From positions 62,001-126,000 of the forward strand of contig QXCR01000026.1 of assembly GCA_004380135.1 (NCBI GenBank): 64,000 nucleotides of DNA. Reading direction: 5' to 3'. Below the pieces are notes generated by a model. It was not told the origin of the DNA. It made no database searches and saw only the letters and a list, made by a program, of their open reading frames with translations. Each line of letters begins with the position of its first letter. Within the stretch, counting starts at the first letter, position 1. The position numbers and the translations under genes are program-made. This document shows positions 44,526 to 54,214 of this stretch, one piece after another. The DNA comes from Stemphylium vesicarium (Eukaryota > Ascomycota > Dothideomycetes > Pleosporales > Pleosporaceae).

Positions 44526-45586
44526 GTTGACCGAGCAATGGGAAAGTGATGCAGAATGAGAAGAATGGTAGAGGAATGCAGGTAGACAAATAGTTTCCCA
44601 GCGGAGCTAGTAGTAAGACGAGTCGATTACAACACCACTGCGTAGCGACGTTGCTGGGGGGCGGAGTACTTGTGAGTGGCCCGCTTCTTGTCTGGAGCGG
44701 ACTATACGGCGGACGAAGTCAATGGACTGCGTCTAAGAGGTAGAATAAAACAATAGCACCTGTCGGGATATCGGATTCGGCATGAATATATCTAAGTATT
44801 TGTATACTGTTTCCTTTATTGTACCGTCTACAATACCGAGACGTGAGCAGTCCCCAGGCTGCGACATGGACGCGTCAGTCGATCTTTCCCCGCGTTCAGC
44901 GATGCGATTGATACGACGATACGCTGACATTACGTCATGATCACCAATGTTTCTCATCACTCGAAACACTCAGCGTTCAACAGCGTTAGTGTCCGGTGGA
45001 GGCCGTACTCGAATAGGAGGACACTGATCGGATTTCGGAGCACGTCAAGCTCCGTGTTCTTGGCAAGACTCCAGAGCCCTGATCACGTGAAGGCGCGATC
45101 GCGGATTAGATTTTGCCCGCCCCCTCACTTAGCTGCTTGAATGCATCCTCAGCTCGCTATCCGATTCGGATCTAAAGCGAGCTATGCGCTAGAGGTGCCG
45201 ACATCCCCGAAACGAAAACTGTTGGTCGGTTGCTATACTCATGGCGCCAAACAACAATGGGTGAATTCGTGTAGTGATTTGAGGTTTATCTGAGGAATTA
45301 CAGTACTGAGCCATGTCTTCGTCTCTCCATCTCAGAAGCTGCAAATGCTGCAATTGCCGAATTCGGGGTACGTTTTTCTGGGTGCATACTCAGCTATGAC
45401 GTTATTGTTAGAGGGGCTCGTCACCATGCGTCAATCGCGTACCACGCTGCCTCTGTCAGGTACAGCTCTAGGCCCACTGAGGCTTCCAAAACGGAACGCG
45501 TACTACTTTGTTGGCCAACGCTATCACAGAAATCACTCACAGTGGGCCTCGGAAATAACGTCGTAATTGGCTGTGAGATCTTTTAC

Positions 45587-45639
45587 AGGCTTTTCCAGAT
45601 ACTCAAACAAGCTTTTCGACAAGCAATGTCAAGCTTTTC
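45587..45639 (+). promoter_or_regulatory. Three ARGCTTTTC motifs at exact 22-bp spacing
   Basis: AGGCTTTTC at 45587-45595, AAGCTTTTC at 45609-45617 and AAGCTTTTC at 45631-45639. The starts are exactly 22 bp apart, about two helical turns, so all three face the same side of the DNA. They lie about 210-260 nt upstream of the decarboxylase ATG, upstream of its TATA box. A factor-binding array is a reasonable guess. Confidence 0.45.
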
Positions 45640-45756
45640 AAGAGCTGACTAGGTCGCGATTTTCACATCATAATTGATGCAGGCTTGCGGGAAGGAGCTG
45701 ATGCAATGTGTCGTCATGCCTACCTAGGTACACTAATTGCGTGTACCGTATTTCAT

Positions 45757-45768
45757 ACATATATATAG
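45757..45768 (+). promoter_or_regulatory. TATA box of the glutamate decarboxylase gene
   Basis: ACATATATATAG lies about 80-90 nt upstream of the ATG at 45846, followed by a CA-rich leader (CTTAACAAACGCCAAACTTACAACG) of the usual fungal kind. Position and sequence support the call. Confidence 0.55.
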
Positions 45769-45845
45769 CCAACCTCACCTCTGCTTAACAAACGCCAAAC
45801 TTACAACGAACCTGAACATCTTCCCTACTCCAATAATCTATCATC

Positions 45846-47609
45846 ATGGCCGGACTCGCAAGACACGTCGATACGGATGAACTTCTAGAGACGCTCAAAG
45901 ATCACCCAGTACACAAGGCTGGGGGACATCGTGCCGCAAACCGAGCAACCTCTCACATCACACCTTACTCGAGCCGGTATGCTGCTGGCGCTGAGCTGTC
46001 CAAGTTTAAGATCCCCCAAGACGGAGCCCCGGCGGACGTCGTTCACCAGCTACTCAAAGATGAGCTCGACTTGGATGGCCGACCAAGTTTGAACCTGGCT
46101 TCGTTTGTTGGCACGTACATGGAGAAGGAGGCCGAGCAGCTTATGGTCGAGAACCTGTCGAAGAACATGTCGGATGCCGATGAGTACCCAGCAATGATGG
46201 ATATGCACGCGCGTTGTGTATCCATTATTGCCAATATGTGGGGTGCACAGAAGGGCGAGAAAGCTATTGGATCTGCCACCACCGGCTCCAGCGAAGCTAT
46301 TCACCTTGGTGGACTTGCAATGAAGCGCCGCTGGCAAGAGAAGAGAAGAGCGGAGGGCAAGGACACTTCCAACCCAAACATCATCATGGGTGCAAACGCG
46401 CAGGTAGCGCTAGAGAAGTTTGCGAGGTACTTTGAAGTCGAGGCCCGTATCCTTCCTGTGAGCGAGGATTCTTCTTACCGTCTTGATCCAAAGTTGGTCA
46501 AGGAGAACATTGACGAGAACACGATCGGAGTGTTTGTAATCCTGGGTTCCACCTATACCGGACACTACGAGCCTGTTGAGGAGATCTCCGACATCTTGGA
46601 CGCGTTCGAGAAGGAGACTGGCAACGACATCCCGATCCATGTCGACGCTGCATCTGGAGGTTTCATTGCCCCCTTCACCCATGCGAAAGCAGGCAAGAAG
46701 TGGAACTTCGAATTACCGCGTGTAAAGTCCATCAATACGAGTGGACACAAGTTTGGACTGGTATACGCCGGAGTCGGGTGGATCATCTGGCGAGATGAGA
46801 GCTACCTACCGAAGCACCTCATTTTCGAGCTCCACTATCTTGGTGGAACAGAAGAGTCGTACACGCTGAACTTCTCGCGGCCGGGTGCTCAGATCATTGC
46901 ACAGTATTACAACCTGATACATCTAGGTTTCTCTGGCTACCGCAGCATCATGGAAAACACACTGGCCAATGCCCGTTTACTGAGCAGGGCGCTGGAGCAT
47001 ACGGTAAGACGACGGGTGCATGATCATACATGATATGACGATCACTAACAGCAGACAATAGGGCTGGTACCGTTGTGTCAGCGACATTCACCGCAAGAAG
47101 GGCGACTTCAAATACGAAAAGGGCAAGGAGCAATATGAAGAAGGCACTACAAGCGAAGCTTACAACCCCGGTCTGCCTGTCGTAGCCTTCACCCTCACCG
47201 ATGAGTTCCACAAAGATTTCCCACACGTCAAACAGGAAGCCGTCAGCAACCTGCTCCGAGCCAAGCAATACATTATCCCTAGTAAGAAAATCGCGCTTGA
47301 GGTGAGATGAGATACAGCCGCTGACCTCACATGACAGACTATCCGCTTCCACCCAATGAAGAAAAGACTGAGATTCTTAGAGTAGTCGTCAGAGAGAGCC
47401 TGTCTCTCGACATGATTGACAGACTGGTTACTGACATTTGTGGCGTGACGGAAACGCTTATGAAGACGGATGCGGTCGACCTTGCAGCATTCCAGCCAGG
47501 CCCGAGCCATAGTATTGAGAAACAGCACGCCAACAAAGGTTTGAAGAAGGAGCACAAGCACAAGGCACAGCGGCCATCATCTGACGGCGTGTATCGAACA
47601 GTGTGCTAG
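45846..47609 (+). CDS. Glutamate decarboxylase (PLP-dependent)
   Basis: Three exons, 45846-47003, 47062-47281 and 47338-47609; 549 residues. Converts glutamate to GABA and CO2, the entry to the GABA shunt and part of acid and oxidative stress response. Group II decarboxylase signs: GSATTGSSEAIHLGGLAMKR (phosphate-binding region), NIIMGANAQVALEKFARYFE, IPIHVDAASGGFIAPF with the Asp that contacts the PLP ring nitrogen, and SINTSGHKFGLVYAGVGW with the Schiff-base Lys. The C-terminus (KGLKKEHKHKAQRPSSDG) is basic and could mimic the calmodulin-binding tail of plant enzymes; the yeast counterpart is Gad1. The start sits 80-90 nt downstream of a good TATA box (see that entry), and the promoter holds a phased motif array. 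Confidence 0.94.
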
Positions 47610-49605
47610 TGGCGAGATTTGGGTTTGCGGATGTTGTGCTTCCCGTTGTTGGTGGAAATTGTGGGACGATCTGCAGGACGGCTACCAGCCGTTGAGATGA
47701 CGAGGGATGCTTGCGTGGCGTCACTGGTGCTTGCCTAGTAGGGCGTTGGCAACGTTAATCATAGAAACCGTGTACATCAGGTCATTTGAGTAGAGATGAT
47801 TCATCGTGTGTTGATTCGTATCACTTGTGTGTTGCGCAACTATGTTGTCTTGATATGATAGGAAGGCTATAGTGATTACTTTGTGACGATCGGAGTTTCG
47901 GGTTTTGGCGTCTGTTTACGATCTGATCGTTTGTTCGAACTCTACCTTGATGAGTGCGGGGGCCTTCGCCACTGCGTGCATGAACGCACACGGCACGCCT
48001 CAAATCTGATCGAAGCAACATGACACAAGCCCGAGGGCATGTCGTGAGTGAGCGATCTGAAGCGATTACCTTTGTTCGTGTAGTACTTGAACAAGGTTTG
48101 ACGTTGAGTAAGACGAATGCCATCGACAACAGGGCATAGGCGGCAGTTCGTATGAAACAATTCACTGCTTGGATAACAGCTTAAAAGTTTGAAACTGCCT
48201 GAATCCCGATGCTGTGGAATTTGATGACGCATCGGAGAGCAGGTGTTTTTGCAGAACAGTCTGACCAGATTCAGACCAGATTCAGTGATTGGAGTGAATA
48301 CAGGAAGCATGACAAGAGGAAAACAATGCGCAGCATGGCCTGAGACCATGTGTTCGAGTCCTGGATTGCGATTCATGACCCCAAAAGCAGATCACATGTT
48401 TGTTGGCAGGGTCCCAAACTTCGTGGTAGTCTCACGAGGGTTGGTTGGGTACCCAACTGTTGGTGTCGCCGATATCCCCCCTGCATTTTGCCAGAACCCC
48501 AACACCCACCAACCAAGCTTTCTCGTGCCGGCGCCGGCGCCCTCCCAACATCAACAGGAAGCGTTCCATTGACGTCGCAGTCAGGAGATCGCGATCCAAA
48601 GCTCGGAGACCTCCGCCAAGTACCACAAGGGCAGATACTCCAGTATCGAGTCACACCACGACAGGCGTCGACTCTGCTGATCAAGACTCCACGTTGCTTC
48701 GCTTGCAGCGACAGCGTTACGCGACAGTATCAACAGACAAGCGAGGTCCTACAGCATTAAAGAGGATTTGCTAGGCCGGAATGCATGCGGTGCATCGTGG
48801 CAAGCTTGGAAGTGCCAGATGTCATATCCGACAGCCAATACGGCTAGAGTCCACGTGTACCTTGCGGTACCTTGCACACGATTTCCGCTCCAAATCGAGG
48901 TATATCTCGATCAGATCAAAGCTGGGAAAGATGAACGATTCGCGGCCCCTGCCCTGCGTGCACTGGGCGCCGAGCCATCTAGAACTCTACTGCGGCTTTT
49001 CCAGCTGGGGCATGGCGCGCCCGTAGCACGTCTCGCGATCGCTCCGTCTTTCCATGACAGCACGACCATCGCTGCGTCTATCGCCAGCCCACGAACGCTC
49101 GGCCCGTCCCCAAGTCGCTCGTTTTGCGTCCCTGCAGCACGCCTGCACAAGGATAGCGAATCGTAGCGGCACGCTAAACCGGCCCTCACGTCATAACCCC
49201 GGTCCACGATGCTGCAGCAAGCATCACCAATCTCGAACCGGATCTCCTCAGTTTCGACCATCTGCACCCCTTGCGGTGGGGACTGCCCTGATATGGCTGA
49301 CAGATGACATTTAGGGCACTCTCTAGTGTCCAGCGGCCTCGTGCCCTAGAAATTTCGGTGTGAAGCTCCATTGTCGCCATCGTCGGGTCATGACGTCCCA
49401 CAGGCCCTGAAGCTTTCACTCCCTTCCTGCCCTGTGGCACCGCAATGCTTCTGCCATACTCTCTCTATTCCCGGGTCCCTCATGCATCGTAACCTTGATG
49501 TTACGACGTAGCTGTTCCTGGCCGCCGTGCAACACTTGCGATTTATTTGTTTGTTCTTCTTGCACCTCAACCGCCTTCAGTGCCTTCAGCGAAGAGCACC
49601 CGACT
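47610..49605. other. 2-kb gene-free stretch upstream of cryptochrome DASH
   Basis: No supported gene. It includes an 11-bp tandem pair (GACCAGATTCA, 48263-48284), a GC-rich short run (GCCGGCGCCGGCGCC near 48528-48542) and overlapping Arg/Ser-rich frames on both strands that look like shadows. TTCGAGTCC near 48353 was checked as a tRNA B-box and rejected. The right part should hold the cryptochrome promoter. Confidence 0.45.
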
Positions 49606-51734
49606 ATGTCAAACAGAGTCCCGCGCATCCTGTTGTACATACTGCGACGCGATGTTCGCCTCTCAGATAACCCCGTTTTCCACTCTGCGTCCCTCCAGGC
49701 CAGTCGCCCAAATTCGAGATCATCGTCGAGTTCCGATCGACGGCACCGCGATGATTCGCTGACTTCGGAACACGGCGGCGCAAATTTCACCCACCTGCTA
49801 CCGGTATATGTCTTTCCAGCCAACCAAATCGAAGTCTCCGGTTTCCTCTCTTCCCCGTCGGCTAAATGTCCATATCCTGAGGCGCGCAGCGAACAGGCGG
49901 GAATCTGGCGGACGGGTGCTCACCGAGCAAGATTCATTGCCGATGGAGTCTGGAATCTCAAAGAAAAGATCGCAGCGCTAAAATGCGGATCTGGCCTAGA
50001 GATGCGTGTGGGCAAAGTCCCCGATGTCGTTTCTGACATTCTGACCTGGTATGCCAAAAACGAGAATGAGGGGGAAATCAGTGGGGTTTGGATCACGGGC
50101 GAGGACGCCACTGAAGAGAAGAGGGACGAAGCGAGCGTGAGGAAACTCACAGAACAGCACGGAGTGGACTTCAAGGTTTGGGACGACGAGAAGTACTACA
50201 TCGACGAGTAAGTTGCGCCCATGTGTTATCTCATGACGTATAACCAGGGTAATTACTAACTGAAGATAGTCGAGATCTACCGTACGACGACATTTCCGAC
50301 TTACCGAATGTATACACAACATACCGAAAGGGCTTCGAGCCGCTGCGCGATCGCCCCCGAAACTCTCTACCCACTCCGACAAGACTTCCGCCGCTACCTT
50401 CAAGCATACCGCCACAAAAGGAGCCGTTCCAAATTCCCTCGACTTTGCAGGAACTGAAAAAGGTGCTACTCACGCCGCTAGAGAAGGACCCGACATACAC
50501 CCTCAAAGTGCCACCGCAATGGCCGACCGACGCACAATCAGCGCATCCGTTCTCCGGAGGCGAGACTGCTGGTCAGGAACGCATATCGCATCTAGTTACA
50601 ACCGGAGCGATGAGCACTTACAAGGCCACGCGAAACGGCATGCTTGGACTCGACTTCAGCACCAAGATCTCCGCCTACCTCGCACAAGGTCACATCACCG
50701 CACGGCAGGTCCACTGGGCGATGTTTGACTTTGAAGAAGGGCGAGGCCCTGGGCAAAACGCTCAAGGCTACGGCCAAGGCGAGAACGAAGGCACAGCAGC
50801 CGTACGATTCGAATTGCTATGGCGCGACTACATGCGCCTCTGCATGCGCAAGTTTGGGTACAAAATGTTCAGTCTCTACGGCATCCAAAGCCGCGATTCC
50901 AAAGGCCAAAAAGGCGGTCCACACGACAAGAAGTGGAAGCAGTTAAACAAGTCAGGCGGTGCAGGCGACGATCCAGCGAAAACACTCGAAGCATTCCAGC
51001 GATTCCGCTCCGGCCGCACAGGCGTCGGTCTCATCGACGCTTCGAACCGCGAACTCTTCGTCACAGGCTACACGTCGAACCGCGCGCGGCAAAACGTTGC
51101 TTCTTTCCTATCCTCGCACCTGAACATTGATTGGCGTGTAGGCGCAGAGTGGTACGAGTGCTTCCTCGTCGACTACGACACGGCGAGCAATTGGGGCAAC
51201 TGGCAGTACGTAGCCGGTGTCGGCAACGACCCCCGTCAGGGCCGCGTCTTCAACCCCGTCAAGCAGGCCCTCGACTACGACAAACACGGCGAGTACATTA
51301 AAGCTTGGGTCCCCGAGCTGCGCGGCATCAAGTTGACCCGCTCTCTTGGCCACGGCAAAGAGGAAATCGATCAGCAGCGCTTGATGGGCTTGTATCAGGC
51401 GTGGAAACTGAGTGATTGGGAAAAGACCAATTTGGGCCTCAAGGGTGTCGATTGGGTCGAGCAGCCTCTTACTAGGATACAATTCCAGGTTGGCCGTGGT
51501 CGTGGTGGCCAGGATGGGAGGTCGAAACGTGGAGGTGGTGGTGGTGGTGGTGGAGGGGGCGGGGGCGGGGGTAATGGTGGCGGCATACCTTGGCGAGGAA
51601 GAGGCGGCGGCGGTGGAGGCGGAGGTCGTGGTCAAGGAAATGACCGCAACTTCAGCAAACGGAAGGGTGACGAGGAGAAGTGGCCCAGAAAGGACGAAGG
51701 GCCTACGATTGTTAGCAGTGAACAGCGGGTGTAA
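49606..51734 (+). CDS. Cryptochrome DASH (photolyase family) with Gly/Arg-rich tail
   Basis: Two exons, 49606-50207 and 50270-51734; 688 residues. An in-frame ATG at 49498 would add 36 residues (MLRRSCSWPPCNTC) that could be a targeting leader; I chose 49606 because the conserved fold starts right after (RILLYILRRDVRLSDNPVF). The photolyase N-terminal domain binds the antenna (THLLPVYVFPANQIEVSGF). The FAD domain shows YKATRNGMLGLDFSTKISAY, WRDYMRLCMRKFG, GYTSNRARQNVASFLSS, DWRVGAEWYECFLVDYDTAS and NWGNWQYVAGVGNDPR, the last typical of the DASH class. DASH proteins repair cyclobutane dimers mainly in single-stranded DNA and may act as blue/UV-A sensors. The last about 85 residues are Gly/Arg-rich (RGRGG, long Gly runs), an RGG-type RNA-binding-like tail known in several fungal DASH proteins. 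Confidence 0.93.
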
Positions 51735-52299
51735 GCTACGGCAAACGTAGTCTCTAGGTGGATTCGTGCGTGGATTCGTGCGTGTGGTGTAAATAGGCTT
51801 GTTGAATCCCCTGTCGATACGATGGTAATTCGCGTACGCTTTCTATTCAGAGCGTCGCATTGTGTAATGGATCGGAAATACATTGTTCAACCCATTGTCC
51901 TGCTAGTTTTCAAGTGAAAATGTGTTACGTTAAGGCGTTCAGCTTGTCCCAATAACGTTGCACCACGGAAGTTTGGACGGCGAATCAATGAACTTTTCAC
52001 ACTCGTATTCTGAAATCAACAAACTTCACGTAGAGTAACTTTGTCAAGTTCGTTACACATCGTTGTCGCTACAACATTATCCCCAAAGTCTGTCCAAGAC
52101 ACTTTTTTTCAAATCTTCCACGGTCTCGACATGTCCTCTCGGATACATGCGTATTTCGTTCCAGAAAGAGATCCAATTACAAGATAGGTATATATATATC
52201 GTATCGACCCTTTGAGGGCGCTATACAGGATCGCAGGCAAAGCTCCAATGGGCTCCCTGTGCGGCGCAAAAGTCACCAGGGAGATGGAAGGTTATCGAT
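51735..52299. terminator. Convergent 3' region of cryptochrome DASH and the secretory protein
   Basis: 565 nt between two stops on opposite strands, no supported gene. It has a 12-bp repeat GTGGATTCGTGC in two copies (about 51760-51783) and a short TA run (TATATATAT near 52190-52200). Confidence 0.4.
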
Positions 52300-53222
52300 T
52301 TACTGGGGGGCGGCGGCGGCGGCACGCTGCTCAGCGGGGGTAGGACCGGCCATGCGCTTGCTCCTGCGATGTTGTTAGCACTGTTCGCGTATCACAGCTC
52401 CGACTAATCAACTTACATGAACTGCCTGCTGAGGAAAGAAATGATAATCATGGGCATCCACGAGGGCATCTTGGAGAAACCCCAAGTAGCGTAGCCGTAC
52501 GGAATGGCCAGGTTGTACTGCTGCATGGTGCCGTTGAAGGGGTGGAAGTGGCCCCAGTAAGGCTCGACCTGCTCAATCTCGTTGTCGACAATGAGCTTCT
52601 TGATAGTCTCGGCGGTGGTCGAAGTTCGGTTCAACGGCTTGTAGCGAGCGAGAGGAACGGGCGCCGACTGGTCAGCCAGAGGCTTGGGGATCTGGAAGTG
52701 GTACAGCGACGGTGCGCCGACGGACCACGAGTTGCATAGGACACCCTCGGTCTCGCAGTCTAGGTACGCGAACTTGGGCGCATTGGGCATGGCGGCCATG
52801 AAGGGGAGAGAGGCCTGGGGGTATTATCAGTATTGTGTCCCCTCTCTGAGCGTAATCGTGGGTGTACGTACGTTCCACGCCTTGGTCACGTTTCCGCAGA
52901 GGCCAAAGCATGTGTTGTTGCCGCCAGTGGTGAAGACGAGCCAGTCCTGCGTGGTAGGAGGGCTGGCGGTCGGGTCAACCGTCAGAACCTCTTTCCAGTT
53001 CTCCAGAGTAAGCGGGTACTGGACTGCCTCAGCGACCTCGGCGGCTACCTCGCTGGTGGCGGTGTCGACGGGCGCCGATGGCACCGAGGCGGAGATGGAT
53101 GAGGACACGGCGGCAGTGGCCTTGTTGAAGAAACCCTTGACCTTGTCGAGCATGGGAATCTGCTGCTCCTCGGCGACAGCGAGCGCCGGGAGGGCGAGGA
53201 GGAGGCCAGATGATACGCGCAT
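52300..53222 (-). CDS. Conserved fungal secretory-pathway membrane protein, unknown function
   Basis: Three exons, 53222-52872, 52814-52417 and 52363-52300; 270 residues. Signal peptide MRVSSGLLLALPALAVAEE. A Ser/Ala/Val-rich helix follows (residues 28-65), then YPLTLENWKEVLTVDP and DWLVFTTGGNNTCFGLCGNV, which has the look of a thioredoxin-like strand with a CxxxC pair; later CETEGVLCNSWSVGAPSLYHF. Sequons at NNTC, NVT, NRTS and NGT suggest a glycosylated lumenal domain. Near the C-terminus a hydrophobic segment (ATWGFSKMPSWMPMIIISFL) is followed by a short basic end (SRQFMSKRMAG). I recall homologues across Pezizomycotina without a named role. ER-resident protein is the best guess. Both junctions keep frame, and the 3-nt split ATG codon at the last intron is clean. 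Confidence 0.75.
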
Positions 53223-54214
53223 TATGCCTTTGTGTATGAGAGGGAGAGGGAGAGGGAGAGAGAGGGTAGAGGGTAAGAAGGAGTAAGTGTTGTGGGCGGG
53301 CGCGGACTGGCTTGTGTTCGGTCGGTCTTCTGCCTGATGATGCCACAGGGTCCAATTGGAGCGGTGCGAAGGTAAAATGTGGGGTATGCAACTGCGCGTC
53401 ACAAGAGGCAAAGATTACGAACAGCAAGAGCGCGGCAAAAAAAGTCAAAGAAAGACAACGAAGCTTGGAAGATAGTAATACGAGGAAATAGGGATGAAAA
53501 CGGACAACAGGGCCCGGCATCACTTCGCGCGGCGGTCCAGAGCTTGGCCGCGAAATGATGGAAGCATGGGCCAGCTGAGCATCGTCCACCTGTTCTTTAT
53601 AACCGTTTCATCCTCGCCATTGGTGTGCGCCCTCATGTTTTCTGTTATTATCCGACGCGTCACAACATGATCCGGTGTTGTTCTGATGCATGCGTGTAGA
53701 CGCGCGCTTGTGACCTTTTTCTGGGCGCAGGCAAGTCTCGCAGTGTGAAAGCATCGCCTCGGCACCAGCTTCGTAGTTGTCTAAACGTCTCGCGCATGGA
53801 CTTGAGTACCATTAGTCGTACGATAGACGAAACTAGTCCCTACACCATAATCTTACTCACTACACCGCTCAATGTCCAATCCACCTGGTCAACTACACAT
53901 AATAAAAATTGCGGTGGCAACACAGCCTCACTGTCCATTCTCAATGCCATCGAAGCTCCATCCAGGCCGTGCAACATGTGCAGCAAGCGTGAACACCAAA
54001 TCATCTCCACTCTCCGATCGCGAAAATTGTTGTACAGTAGCATCTACCATTAAAGTCAGCCAACCCACCATGTCTCAATTCAACCATATGAAAACGTACC
54101 CTTTTCTTGTAGTCTCGAAGCCACATTTGTAATCATCGATGTCCTAGAGCCTACCGTTAGTTGGCTGTAGTTAGAATCTCTTCTCAGTCCCCTCGCAATA
54201 TCGCGAGTAGCAGT
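53223..54214. promoter_or_regulatory. Upstream region of the secretory protein gene
   Basis: About 1 kb. Just upstream of the ATG the minus-strand leader is CT-rich (GA-rich on plus, 53235-53270). No gene, repeat or RNA supported further right, which is the 3' side of the WH2 protein gene. Confidence 0.45.

Larger units (their letters stand above)
44526..45845. promoter_or_regulatory. Divergent intergenic region, FAS1 gene and glutamate decarboxylase
   Basis: 1.3 kb between divergent starts with no supported gene. The right part has a three-copy 22-bp-phased motif and a TATA box, listed separately. Confidence 0.5.

Noticed and set aside
48340..48375. TTCGAGTCC resembling a tRNA B-box
   Set aside because: Flanking bases do not form a 5-bp T stem and no acceptor or anticodon arm could be drawn.
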